From the NCBI RefSeq assembly GCF_014805625.2, contig NW_023998433.1, positions 2,163,457 through 2,227,456 of the forward strand: a stretch of 64,000 nucleotides of DNA, in the 5' to 3' direction. The notes under the pieces were generated by a model that saw only the letters and a list, made by a program, of their open reading frames with translations, did not search any database and had not been told where the DNA came from. Positions 23,518-35,830 of this stretch are shown one piece after another (the first letter of the stretch is position 1; every line of letters begins with the position of its first letter). This DNA comes from Glossina fuscipes (Eukaryota > Arthropoda > Insecta > Diptera > Glossinidae). The position numbers were made by a program, and so were the translations under genes.

Positions 23518-23960
23518 TATTGGGTGATGTTGAAAAGTCTCCGTGGTTTTTCGCGCGATTTCGAGCTTCGGTTTGTACCTTGCTCTTTTCAAATGGTTCC
23601 GTACTGTCGTATAGTTGATATTTAGTGCTTCCGCTATTTCCTCACAGCCTGCGTGTCGGTCGTGTTCCGCCAGTTGTAATATTTCATAGATTTTATCAGT
23701 GAATGCGAGGTGTATCTTTTACAACGAAATTTCCGGAACGGAATCGAGCAAACCAATCCTGGGTCCTTCATCCATCCACAGCATTCTCACCGTACACTTC
23801 ACAAACTATTTTTTTGCAGCATTTTTATTTTTATTATACTAAAAAAGCATTACAAAGCAGTGCATTTCTTCATATATTTCAGTCATTTTCAAATCAATAT
23901 AACACACATCTACACGAGCAAAGAATTAGAAAATTATCTGCACCAAAAATGTAAGTTAAA
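23518..23960 (-). pseudogene. Mariner transposase relic, N-terminal part
   Basis: Minus-strand reading gives EVYGENAVDG, RTQDWFARFRSGNFVVKD, a frameshift with two stops, then CEEIAEALNINYTTVRNHLK. These are the two helix-turn-helix parts of a mariner DNA-binding domain. It is closest in style to the intact element at 36.6 kb, with a shared arrangement of ...FRSG.F.VKD.PR... and ...HLK.A... The catalytic part is absent. A terminal repeat was not recognised. Confidence 0.75.
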
Positions 23961-24221
23961 ATGCCGCCTTTCAAGCACAAGTTTGGTTAAGACAAACAAG
24001 TGAGTGCTGCTCGATCTATAGCCATCAACACCATCCCGCGGAGAAAATAGTGGAGAATTTTCAATATGACGTAATATTTATTTTAATCAATTTGTTAACT
24101 TTTGAGATGACTTTTAAGAATTTGTGAAAGGACAAATTTTAAATTAGGAAAATATAAAAATGCGAAGAAATTTCTGATTTTGTTGATAAAGTTCTATTCG
24201 TTGGGTCTCTAAATCAAAAAT

Positions 24222-24761
24222 TTAATGAATTGCATGGCTACGATGATTATAATGATGATGATGATGCTTATGGTGATCCTTGGAGTGGTGTGACTTTAGA
24301 TCTTCAACTTTGTCATGAGTAGCATGACCGACATGCTTAACGATAGCTTGAAAACCATTATGCTTATCAGCGCTATATTCTACAACGCGTGTAGTACCAT
24401 CGGCCTCTGTAAAGGAGTAGTGACCTATAATTGAAATTAAATTTAATTTTTGCCGCATTAGGAAAGAAAATCAAAACGCTAACTCACCCTTTACTTTATC
24501 ACCGTCACGTTCTTCCCAATGTTTTTTATTATCACCGCTTTTTAAATCCTTAACGCTGTAATCAAATTCATATTTTGGATGACTATAAGAATCGTGATCG
24601 TGATCGTGATCTTCGATATGATGACTGGCATGATGTTTTTCATATCCTTTAAAATCATATTTCGATAAGGAGGCATGACCGGTGTAATGCCCGTAAACCG
24701 AAACTACCAAAGCTGAACCGAAAACGGTTACTAAAAATATGCTGCTGGCTAACAATTGCAT
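24222..24761 (-). CDS. RR-2 cuticular protein 5 (His-rich)
   Basis: Secreted cuticle protein of 158 residues on the minus strand. Exons are 24761-24488 and 24424-24222, with a 63-bp phase-1 intron. The start is the first ATG (MQLLASSIFLVTVFGSALVV), giving a signal peptide; the codons upstream are Lys-rich and lack an ATG. The spacer has EKHHASHHIEDHDHDHD. The RR-2 domain reads HPKYEFDYSVKDLKSGD and [15 protein letters not shown], then [19 protein letters not shown] and KHNGFQAIVKHVG. It is the most divergent copy (SVKD, NKKHWE and FQAIV changes). The tail is HSKDHHKHHHHHYNH. Tandem with cuticular protein 6. Confidence 0.92.
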
Positions 24762-24873
24762 TTTGTTGTTACTAAGTTTTGCTTTTGCTTTGCTTTTTTT
24801 GTTAACGGTTTTCTTTTCGGTATTGCTTTGAACGCTATGCAAAAACTGATATCTCGTTTCAACAAAGACAAGT

Positions 24874-24881
24874 TATTTATA
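24874..24881 (-). promoter_or_regulatory. TATA box of cuticular protein 5
   Basis: TATAAATA on the minus strand, 112 bp upstream of the ATG at 24761. Confidence 0.7.
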
Positions 24882-25165
24882 CCTAATTTTTTATAGAGTA
24901 ATTAATTGTAAACACTATTTATACGCAAACTTATGTGAAGGTTTATGAAATTTAATTACGATGGCTTACTTTCCAATTTTTTTACGCCATGGTATGGTAT
25001 CTAGTGGTTGAAAAGTAGAAGGCATTTAGTGTTCTGCAAAGATTGGATTTATTTGCTTATTCATGAGTTACACGTCATTGAGATTTTTTTCGCTATTTCG
25101 TATATTTAAATCCTTAAGAGATTATGTTGTTCTTTAATTTATTCCAGTGCTATAGAATTTTTGTC

Positions 25166-25672
25166 TTACAAATGTTTAACTTTAATAATATTATCAGAGT
25201 GAGCAAGATTATCCAAATCGTGACCATAAACGAAAGTCTTCGCGTAGACTATGGGATGAGAAGCAACGCCAACTTTTTTCACCACAGCATTGAAACCATT
25301 ATGATCATCAGCCGTGTACTCTACTACACGTGTAGTGCCATCAGATTCTTTTAGAGAATAACTACCTGACGAATGCAAATTAATACAATAAAGAAATTTT
25401 TTTGTTGGCTATTTCCCATCATCACCTTTAACTACATCACCATTGCGTGTTTCCCATTGATTTTTGATATCGCCCGTCTTCAAATCTTTTACACCATAAT
25501 CAAATTCATATTTCGGATAGGCGTAATAGTCGACAATACGTGAATCAACTGGAGTATGCGCTAACACTTTTATGGGTAATCTTTGCTTATTAAGAGAGGT
25601 ATGGCTAATTGCTAGACCCGCAAAAAAAGCGCAAATCGTTAACAGAACTGCACTGTTAAGCATAAAGATCAT
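25166..25672 (-). CDS. RR-2 cuticular protein 6 (shortest of the cluster)
   Basis: Secreted cuticle protein of 148 residues on the minus strand. Exons are 25672-25426 and 25365-25166, with a 60-bp phase-1 intron. The start ATG at 25672 gives the signal peptide [20 protein letters not shown]. The spacer is short and lacks the His-rich block ([20 protein letters not shown]). The RR-2 domain reads [32 protein letters not shown], then [19 protein letters not shown] and [13 protein letters not shown]. The tail is neither His- nor Gly-rich. The reduced flanks suggest a different mechanical role, or secondary loss. Confidence 0.9.
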
Positions 25673-25762
25673 GATTTTTTAAATTAAATTCAATTTTCGT
25701 TAAATTGCGTTTCTAAATTATTCAAAAAATATAACTGAGTTCTAGTTCGTGCAACAAAAGTG

Positions 25763-25770
25763 TTTTTATA
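25763..25770 (-). promoter_or_regulatory. TATA box of cuticular protein 6
   Basis: TATAAAAA on the minus strand, 91 bp upstream of the ATG at 25672. It differs from the TATAAATA of the five other genes. Confidence 0.6.
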
Positions 25771-25799
25771 GTATTTCGGACTCTTTGGAAAAGACTAAA

Positions 25800-28700
25800 T
25801 GGAAGTATTTTAACATTGACTTAACATTCCAAGTCAAACTAAGGTTAACTTTGCAAAATTTTCAAAACTATTTATTATTTATTAAGTTTTAAAGTCTCTG
25901 AAGCGTAACAAACTAATTTGGCTTTTTTCTATAATTGTGAAGAATCCTTCAAACTCATGATGTTAAGTTATAACTACTACAAAATACTTTAGTTACTTAT
26001 TTTTTTAAATTCTTGTTAGAAGATTGTTTAAGTGATTTTTTATTATTGTTTTTTTTTTCATTTTTTGTTTTTACAAAAAAATGAAAAAGTTAGAAGGCTT
26101 TGTTTACCTAATGACTAATCCTAGCTTTCCTGGATAAATAATAAAAAATTAAGATTTTCTGTAAACTAAGGGTGATTAATATTTGCACTGAAGTTCTGTC
26201 TAAATATCTGCTAGAAGTTGTACGTTATTGACGAAATTACCTTTTTTCAAAAATATGATAGATAGGAATCATTGTCTTTAGAAAAAACATTTATTTATTT
26301 CATATGGATTGGGGGCTCTTTGGAGCTTTGTTTTGTTCGGAACGATCCCCAGACAACTATCTGAGCCATACCGTGATGGAAGCACTCTTTTCTCCGAATG
26401 GAAAGTTGAAACCAGAAATAAAAAATGGTTTGGATTGTGTCTTTATGTAAAAGATAATTTTAAAAGAAAAAGAGTACTTCAATGATAATATTAAGCGCTA
26501 TGTTAAGTTGAAGCGTTGCTTCAAAAGACGGTCAATCATGTAATTGTTCATGTATAATTACGAAATGTGTGTTTGCGGGGCACCTGGCGGTAATACTTAA
26601 ACATTGTTTCTTATTTTGGAAATAACTTTAGCTTTTTAGCTATTTTCAACGCATTTTTCAGCCGACTCCAATCAATTCCAATCTCGATTGTCAGGTTTGG
26701 TTTAAGAATTTCAAGTTTCATGACTTCAAGAATGTTAAGAATGAATGAACGAAACAAGGGGCATATATGGGAAGGAGCGATTATATTGTTTTATAATATT
26801 TTATTATTTATTTATGTATTTTCTGTCCAGCCATATATTAAAATTAATAATGTCTTAACATTTAAAACATATTTTAATTTTAATCAATCATTTTTGTTCG
26901 TCCTCTAAACTTAATATATGTAGATATTAATTAAGCCTCAAAGACGTACAATAAGTGATTAAAGTGTCTAAGGTATTTGAAAACCTTTCAAATTATTTAA
27001 TTAACTTGAATTTAAGCAAACGTTGGTCAAAAAACTTGTTTTTAATTAAGGTTAAGGTGTTGCAGTTATAAACATTATTTAAAAGAAATAAAAAAAATAA
27101 GCGAGTGTTGACTGAAGCTAATCTTAGACATTAGAAAAATTAAAAATGAAATGGGAGGGGGAAGTATGAAGCCACTTCGGGTCACTAAGTTTTCTGGTCA
27201 TGATTAATCGACAGTATTTGTAAACAAATTCTCTCTTTATCTTTGAGAAGCACCGCCTGCTAAAGGCCCGTTGAAAATAAAGACATCCTTTGATGGATGT
27301 CTTTATAAAGTTGATATCGATTGTTTGAGGTGTGGTTGAATTTTTATTAACACGCATTACATTCCAGGAAAACTAGGATCTGTAGAGTGACGAATATGTT
27401 ATATGACATGGGTTATATCACGTTAGGGGAACTCTTGAGTAGAGAGAAAGATCTGCATTCTTACTACTTTAGAAGTTATCTCCTCGACGGCGATTTTTAT
27501 ATTACTGAAAATAAGAGGACATTTTTTTTTTTTTTGGGATAGTTTTTGGTAAACAATTTGAATTATCAAAAAGTCGTTGCTGTATGTACAAAAATTACAA
27601 AGAAATATGTAAAAATTGGATACGTATTAACTTCCTTTTAAGTCGCCGACTCGATAATCGTGTAAATTGGGATCGGAATGGTTTTCAGCAATGTTAAGAA
27701 ATGAAATTTGTGCGTAGTTCAAATAAAAAAGACTCAAGTCTAAAAGTGAAATTTAGGTACCCGATTTTAATAGAAAATTTTATTAAAACGCGTTTTCATT
27801 TCTCTTGTTCACTTCTTTCGAAAGTTCGAAACTCATCTTTGGAGAATATTTCTTTACAAGTTTTATATAATAACATTAATAATAATTATAATAATAGTAA
27901 TAATAATAAAAATAATTAAATTTGCAAAGCTAATGATTTCAAATTTTTCATTTATGGTTATATTAAGTAAGATGGGGTTTTCTCACTCAAAAATATACTC
28001 AAAACATATACTCAAAAGTGTATGTATTGCTTTTAACGCAATCATACCAGTGTGATTTGAAAATTTAAGCTTTTAATATAGTTATTTAAAATTTTAATAT
28101 CTTTTTTGTATTTTAAGCCCAAACCTTTGTTGTAATTTATTTAATGCTAACTTGAAATTCAAGCTTTCCTTCCAGTTTTCAAATTAATGAATCAATGAAG
28201 CGAAGCCTAAAAGTATGTGAAGAAAGCTACTGTTTTAACATCACTGCTCCAAGAAATGGGAATAACATGTATAACGTTATATAGACGGATCAGTTTCTCT
28301 TTTAAACTTTAAGAATGAAAATGAATGATATTTTAATTACTTTAATTACTTTTTTTTAGCGATTTTGGTCAGAGAGTAATATTTGAGAAAACGAATTTCT
28401 TTTTAACAACTTCAAAAATTTCAATACTCATTAAGGAAAATGGCAATAAAAAAAAGAATACTTAAAAACTATTTGATATTGTGAAGAATTTTTATTATAT
28501 ATATTATATATATAATAATAATAAATATAATAAAACTTCTGCAATGCGACAAATGTTTGTAAAGTTGCTTTTCGAATAAATATTATTGATTCATAACATT
28601 TATAAGCTAATATTCTACTAATATTTATATTTGTCTCTCTGCACGCTTCCATTAAGAAAACGCCAACATTAACCTGAAGTAATAATTGCAAAAAAATAAG

Positions 28701-31700
28701 AAGAAAAAAGACGGTTTGACACCGATCCAAGACAAAACAAAACATAAGTAGGAAAGTTGTGAGCGATCTTTAACGAATTTTGGATACTCATCACTTGGTG
28801 TTAGTGGTTTTTGAGCGATATTTATTTGCACAAATAAACGGCGGATGCATTCGCTCAGTCTATGTAGTATATCGCATTGTATGCAAAAAAATTTTTTTTT
28901 TTTTGATATAATTTGCTTTAATTGTATGTAATTCATATTTAAAGTTGATTTTCGATTTTGGAAAAAAGATCATATTTTTGAGAAACTTAATGTCATAATG
29001 TTATAAAACTTTACGCGTAAAGGCTGTAAAATTTGAAAATTTTTAAAAAGGTCGTGAAGAGAAGAAAACGAGCAAAGCTTAGATAACACGAGCCGTATTT
29101 ATGAATCGATTTGATAACGGCAAGAATATAATTACGACGAGTTATATTCTGTTTTTTTAGGAGGCAGTCAGACAGACATTGTTAGGCATTGTTAGCTCAA
29201 TTTCACTATTGGCATATACTTTACGTCATCTATTGGACTAATGCGGTTGGTAAAAAAAAAAAAAAAAATTCACGATTCATTGACTGTATGCTACTGTATA
29301 CGTGGTATTAAAATGCTGCGAGAAGACAATACTAATCGCTAAATTTAAAATTAGCCAAAAGTCTATTTCAGTTCTTGGCTGACTTGCGGGGCAATGAATT
29401 TAAATTTCTATACATAGAGTGTCTCTCTTTCTAATGAATGAATAATGGATAAGAAACCGAATAAAGTTAAAGAGATTGAATTTGAAAATAAAATTTAATT
29501 TAGTTTATGAACATGCCTTCTAATGCTTAAGAATCCATCCAATTTATAAATGAATTAAAAAAAATTTCTATTAATCATAACTCGATCAAGAGCAGCAGAA
29601 TTGTACAGAGTTTTCAAATGTTTTATAAATGCGGTCAGTCGATCTTTTTTCATCTCTCCTCCTCTATTCTTAGCATATTTTAATCACAATTATTGAACTA
29701 AATATGATTTATGCGAAAATCAATAAATAACTTAGAGATATACGGTTTTTATTACTATCAAGCGTACATGAATTCACTTATCACCTCATAATATTCAATA
29801 ATATCGATACTTCATGTTATCATTGTTGAGTCTGAATTCGAAGCGTTACGAGCGAAAGGACTAACATATAAAACTTATGTTGTACGCTTTGTTGTAGCTA
29901 TATAATGAATAAAAAAACAATAGCGGCATAGAAAGTAAGAAGAAAAGAGGAGAACGTTCTTTTTGCTTTTTTTTCTGTTCTTTTTTTTGTCGATACAAAT
30001 ATTACAGTTTTTCTATGCTAAAAAAAAAGTAATTCTAAAAATAAAATTTATTGATTGGACGCATTGAAATAGCACTCAATGGAGCAATAGTTAAGATTTG
30101 TTACCACTTGAATAGAGACAAAATAGCATTTTTTCTCTAAGCTTTTAGTGGAATTTCAATTTTTAATAGCATATCTGCTGAAATTGTAAAACTTGATGTG
30201 ACACATTGGCTATAGAGCACGAGGATATGTGAGGATTATGAGAGAAACAACATAAACTCTCGTAAAAGTCGTTCATGTTTGCCTATGTGAACGCATTTGC
30301 CCTACAAATGACAAACCAATATAAAATATGAAAAAAAAAAAAAAAAAAAAAAAAAATGGAAAAAAAAAGAAACGAAGTACTATGAGAAATTTATGTATGA
30401 TATGAAAGTTTATGAATTTAAGTTTTTTTTTTTCTTTTTCCTTTTTAAACACGTAAAAGTAAACTTTATTTTAAATAAAAGAGAGACTTGGTTTAAGCTA
30501 GCTTTAAAAGGGAATTGTGCATTTTTTAACATATTTTCTTCTTAAGTGGCAAGCTGCAAGTGCGCAATCTTTCAGATTGCCTACTTAACAATAACATCCT
30601 TAAAAAAGTATTATATACTTTTGTGAACCGTTTGTACATAATACAAAAATGTGTGCATGTGTGTGCTTTAGCATTTCGCGAGAAATAGGAGATTTTAATT
30701 GAGTTATTTGGAGCGTATTAAATGAATCTTGAGAAATGTATAAAGCAAACGAAATGAATATAATGCCCTGGCAACACAAATACGCTTTACATACGTGTAC
30801 AAAAATTTACATGTACGTTGTACATACATAAATACATATTTGTGCGGGTAAATGCAGATATGTTTACATACAAATGTAGAGACAAATATAACACGAGAAT
30901 ACTTATACAGCAATACAGCAGTAACAACAAAAAAAAAAAAGGACATCATTCACAATCCTTAGGGAATGAATGAAGAGAAAAAAGTGCCAAGCATATCTTT
31001 GCTGAGATGAGTGTACGTATGTGCCTTTATTAGTGTGTAGTTGGCTCTGTACATCAAAGCAGCCTCTACATAGCCACATATACGTATTTTCGCCTTTTCT
31101 TCTTTCTCTTTTTTGTAAAGAAACTCTATAAGATAATTGTGGCATATTACTGCCGTCATTCGATTTGCAAGTCAAGGGAATATTTAGCGTAGATTTATTT
31201 TATGAAACATAAACAAGTAAAAATTGCCTATTTTTAGGATTTACTTGTGTCGTGAATATATTTCTATTCGAAGCTGGAAGGACTTTAAACTAACTGACGT
31301 GAAGTAGACACATTGTGCTTAGGCCAAGTTTTTGTCTTGGTTCAAATAGTCCATATTCGCACTAATGGTATTTGCGTGATGCTCTGCAATGCAAAGTGTC
31401 CATTAAGCCGCCAAAGTGTCCAAAAAAAACCAACGGAGCTTTCAATAATTTTTGGCTCCAAGTAGGCAAAGGAGTTTTCAATGATTTAATGACCCTTGTT
31501 TTAGCTAAGAACAAACCGGAAAAGATATTAGGTGCTTGCTATTAAATAAAAAGTAAACTCTAAAATTCTCGTCACTTTTGACACATAATTCAAAAACTTT
31601 TTATGGATTAAAGAGCTAAGAATAAAAATTTTTATTGATTATAAAGTTTTCGCTTAAAGTAAAGTAAGTAAAGTAAATTCTTAGATTAAAAAGAAAAAGG

Positions 31701-31740
31701 CATTGAGCACTAGCAACACAGGCCATCGGTTCTATTTTAG
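25800..31740. other. 6 kb gene-poor AT-rich stretch
   Basis: No gene is supported. It holds a 26-bp A run at 30331-30356 and many ACATA/TGTA-type simple runs at 30620-31080. A coding-like but startless frame is at about 26300-26480 (+). The hydrophobic frames reported on T-rich strands here are composition artefacts. It could be intergenic, part of a large intron, or regulatory; the sequence alone does not say. Confidence 0.45.
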
Positions 31741-31744
31741 AAAA

Positions 31745-32540
31745 AAACATTAGATATGAAGCCTAATAGTTTTAATAAAGTAATATATTGTATTGATATT
31801 CCGTTCTGTAGCTGATTTTAGGATGTCCATAGGATTAGTTCCTTCAAATGCAATACTTCTAGCAAAGGAAAAGTTAAGGTAGTCACAAACAACGTGTTTT
31901 ATAGTGAGAATTATTCCGCAATTGAAGATTGGGGAAGAAGACTTCTTTAAGATCAATTATTGAGTTGCAATTGTATGGCCAAGGTGAGTTCTCGAAAATG
32001 TTTTGATCTTGAGTTTCTCAATATTTTTTGGATATAAAGTTGAAATTAATTGAGGATTAATAGAAGAGCCGTGCTGATGATGGTATTGTAGATTTCATTC
32101 CATGATTTTCTCTTTAATTTTTCTTCCAATGTATCTTTGTACATCTAACTCCTTCACGACATCATCCATAATTATGGGTGCAGCAGGAGCTTATCTCGCT
32201 GCTGGATTAGCTTGCTGATTTCCCAATAAACCGATATGACTTGATACCCAAAGCATTTTAATTTTATCGCCGGATGTTGTAATGATATTCCTTAATTTGC
32301 TGATGGTGCTCCGTCTCGAAGTCGAAGGATTCCGTACAGCTTTTAATACCGATAATTAATAATAATATCTTTATGAGGAAGGTTCGTAGCGTGAAGGGTA
32401 GCTCTGGGTTCGTGTGTGAAAGTTGAAGCACTTTCGTGAAATATGTGATTAAGAAGAACCTGTCCTGAAGTATGTACTATGGCACAAGTAGGTAGCAGAC
32501 CGAAGGTTTTTAAGCCATCCATATATAAAAGGTTCAAACC
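31745..32540 (-). pseudogene. LINE relic with RNase H domain (I/R1/jockey group)
   Basis: Read on the minus strand from 32540, the RNase H start is visible as YMDGLKT followed by GLLPTCAIVHTSGQ. Next is KIKMLWVSSHIGLLGNQQAN, the 'WVPSH.G..GNE.AD' block of the RNase H domain. Downstream are KIKTFSRTHLGHT and TIKHVVCDYLNF, the usual C-terminal region with the Cys-His part decayed. Stops and frameshifts break it. Carrying RNase H, it differs from the LINE at 4.4-8.3 kb. Confidence 0.75.
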
Positions 32541-33762
32541 GTTTTGGATTTACATTAAGAATAGTAATGCAAGTGATTTAATTTTAGTGGAGGACATTTT
32601 TTTGGAGTCAAATAAGTTAACTAAACCTACAGGAATATCTGATATTAACTTCCTAATTCAATAATTAAAGTCCGAATAGTTGTTTTAAAGTTATATAAAA
32701 AAAAAAATAAAAAAATATTGAAATCATTTTAAGGGTAAGATAAATTGGATAAGACTTTTTTATGAGAAATGTATTCCCAAAATGATCAGGTACTCAATGT
32801 TAAATTCTAATGAATTTCTTCTTTTTTTAAGTCATTATAACTGGAAAATGATTGCTTGGAATGCAATAATCAAACCGCCTTAGAGCAGTTTAAACAAAAA
32901 AAGAACTTTAAGAAGGAAAGCTTTCGAATATAAAAATATTTCTCTATACCTAAAATATTAAACTCCATATCTGGCATAGCCTAAAGTATCATTTTCTAAT
33001 AATGGTATATGTTTCAGATTAATCAACATTTGGGGTAACTCGATGCAAGAACTCTGTAATTATTTGAATACATATATACTTCGGTTTTTGCTATACTCTC
33101 TCTCTCTCGGTCTCTCTCTCTTTCTAAACTCTAAATGTAAAGGTGGTGCTAGTGAAAGGTTTTATAAAATAGTAAGCGGACTAAAGAGTGCCAGAACTTA
33201 TATAAGGCCATTTTGTTTTTTTTTTGTTTTGTAAACTAATAATATGAGGCGTTGTATGTTCTATATGTTGATATAATTCAAGGTCAATGAAAAGGATCGA
33301 AACCAATTTTTTTAATACACGAGCTCCTCTTTTAAAACGGAAAACAAAACGTAAGCATTTAAAGGAAAAAAGGGCTAAATGTACAGCAATTTTTAGTAGA
33401 CGTATTTGATATGTCTCGGCTTATTAATATTAATAAACGATTTTTGTTGTTGTTTTGTTACTTTTTGTTTAAGTTCTTTGCATTTGTGTTTTTTAATTCA
33501 ATAGTCTGCATTGGGCTTAAATTGTTGCTGCTTGGTTTTTAAGATTCGTTTCAAAACGTATAAACAGTCAATTATTGTTGTTGGATATGGTTTTTAAAAC
33601 ATAGTATATTTTCGCCATATCATGAAGATGATGAAGTATGTCACGAAATAACTACATCTTTCCCTGAAGGAAAACGCAATGGTTTCCCTTTAGTTATACA
33701 AACAAAAAGAATTTTCATAAAAAAAAGATTTTTATTTTAAAACGAAGAAGTCAGCATTCTGA

Positions 33763-33832
33763 GGTTAGAGTTTAGTTAGAAATTAGAGTTAGTTAGAGTT
33801 AGAGATATGGTTTAGAGAGTTTATAATTAGAG
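33763..33832 (+). repeat. Degenerate GTTAGA-type simple repeat
   Basis: Irregular copies of GTTAGA/GTTAGAATTAGA over about 70 bp. Superficially telomere-like, but flies lack such telomeres, so simple-sequence slippage is the plain reading. Confidence 0.6.
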
Positions 33833-34199
33833 AAGAAACTTAAGCTTCATGAAATTAGACAGCTATCACATTCTAAACGGCAATCATATATCTTGGAGAT
33901 CGCTTAGGCAAGAGACTAACCTTGAAGAAAATGCATCTTACGCTATGTCAACTATTTGGGAATAAGTAACTGTATTTGTTTCTATGTCAATGATGTGAAA
34001 TTATACTGGAAAATAAACTTCTTATATGGACTCATGGCACAAAATTTTGGCATTGATATCTAGCAACGAGCAATGCACGACTCCATAATCGTCGTGGTAG
34101 GTACTAGGATTTTTGCCAGTGTAAAAAACAGAACACTATATGATTTTTTCCAGTATCGGTTGGCAATTTGTCATATAAGGTAAGGTCATTAGATCATTT

Positions 34200-34685
34200 A
34201 AGATAAAAAGAAAAGAGCATATACGCAACTAATACAGAGACATACCCACAACCAGTACAGAACCGAATTGCAAGTGAACCCTTAAACCATTACAAACACG
34301 CAATAGCCTGGCAATTGATAATAGTCAACAACGCCAGTTAATTTTCGAATCATTGCAAGTTAGTTTAAATATGACATAGGCAAACCGCGCGTATTAAACA
34401 AAATTGTTTTGATAGACTTTATAGAATCCAAATTTGAGATTAAACGATAGACATCATTGAGGTTTCTGCAAACAACTCTAAATGGGTGAAAAGGCTCATA
34501 ATTATGTTTACATTGACCCAGCTTAATGAAAATAAAGTGTCTTGAGCAGCAGGAATCAAGCGCGGACCTAGCTTTACTGAAAGAGAGCTCAATGTGCAAA
34601 TTAAAACGTAATCTTTGGTTGCATGGAAGAGAAGTTTGATATGCTGAATATCAAGAATGCGCACTAAGCCGTACATAAATGTTCT
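34200..34685 (-). mobile_element. Second copy of the 4.4-kb LINE family, 3' end only
   Basis: The minus strand encodes FNTRGLPMSYLN, FRVVCRNLNDVYRLI and FIKLGQC, matching LNTRDLPMSYLN, LRVVCKNLNDVYHLF and LIKLSQC of the copy at 4.6-4.9 kb. The 3' untranslated parts also align (34200-34380 with 4390-4610). Compared with the first copy, a few hundred bases are missing between 'aaagtgt' (34537) and 'aagcgcggacct' (34558). It is truncated at its 5' side. Confidence 0.8.
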
Positions 34686-34735
34686 ACTTGCCTATGCATC
34701 AGTTTTCGTTGCCTTTTAACATGCATTGAAAGTAT

Positions 34736-35158
34736 TGTTATGAAATTCGCTTTTTACAAGATACAGTTCGCGAAATTCAATTCAAAGTTCTTTTATTTTA
34801 CCACTTTGTCCTTCACAGCAGTAGGAGTGTTTATTTACAATTATTACAATTATTTACAATTATTCCTAACAGTAGAATTATTCACAATTTAATTTGGCCG
34901 TACTCTCGGCTCAAATGTTCTTGCCTGACTGACCCTCCGTTCCACAAATATTCTATTTATATACATTTTTACAAGCATATTACTATCCTAAATTTATGGT
35001 TTTATTTCTAATCCCACCCTGCTTTTCCTCTAATCGTTTCCATCGGCCTGCAGCTGCATGACGCGTCTGCGAATGCTCATTTGGTTTTCCCTTCTTTAGG
35101 GAATGTATTATTAGGGAAAATTACTTAGCTGATATTTGGATTTGGGATTTTCGTAACA
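34736..35158 (-). mobile_element. Solo LTR, 423 bp, with 4-bp target-site duplication
   Basis: The block begins TGTTATGAAA and ends TTTTCGTAACA, giving inverted TGTTA/TAACA ends. It is flanked on both sides by GTAT (34732-34735 and 35159-35162). No gag or pol is next to it, so it is a solo LTR left by recombination between two LTRs. Orientation is read as minus. On that strand TATATAAATAG is followed about 40 bp on by a TCAGTCAGG start-like motif, and further on by AATAAA-type signals near the 3' end. The 4-bp duplication and TGTTA ends fit the gypsy group best. The coding parent is not in the window. Confidence 0.75.
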
Positions 35159-35449
35159 GTATTGTTAACGCAATATTCCTAGCACCTATGACAATGACTT
35201 ATAAACGCGTCTAAGAAATAAGGAAAGCTTATATAGTAACATAAAAAGCAGATATTTTGCTAATTTTGACTAACTCTAACGATAAGTAGACAGTCGAAGC
35301 TGGCTTGACTAAAAAGAGGGCAAGAAGAAATAAAAATGATTTTATTCGACGTGTAAGTGCTTGTCTCAAAGGTGTTTAACGAGCCCAAAATGTCGCTAAC
35401 AATCTGCAAAACAAGGAATCGTTTGTTCCCATTTTTGTGCTGATACTAC

Positions 35450-35830
35450 TTTAACATCGTCTACAGATTTTATGTTCCCATTTTTGTACATTTATTTGCT
35501 GTACTTTATGGATACTAAATAAAAAAAACAATATGTTATTCCTGTCGAAAAAGAAAGTTATTCTTAGTTTACGTGGAACTGTAGGCGTCCGCTTTGACCG
35601 ATCTGGCACATTTTTAATACCTACATGTGCGCAAGAAGTTGAAATGTTTCTATCAAACTTGAAGTAGATAGCCTCACATTTACGGCCAAAATAATGTTTA
35701 CAACAGACATAACGCAGACAGACAGACGGACAGACGGGCATGCTTAATTCGATTAAGGATTTGATGCTCATCAAAAGTATATACACTTTGTGGGGACACT
35801 GAAGCTATTTTCTCATTCTCCTACGATGGC
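35450..35830 (-). repeat. Dispersed fly repeat, second copy
   Basis: On the minus strand: 'aaagtgtatatacttttga', then 'gcccgtctgtccgtctgtct', then text similar in order to the copies at 21.7 and 50.7 kb. Non-coding. The 111-codon minus frame through it (35451-35786) is a chance frame. Confidence 0.6.

Noticed and set aside
28431..28936. Overlapping hydrophobic minus-strand frames
   Set aside because: Phe/Leu/Tyr-rich from T-rich DNA; no conserved motif or splice context.
33763..33832. Telomere-like GTTAGA repeats
   Set aside because: Irregular, short and interstitial; flies do not use such telomere repeats.
35451..35786. Minus-strand 111-codon frame
   Set aside because: Lies in a dispersed non-coding repeat; composition includes the 'VCPSVCL' artefact of gtccgtctgtccg.
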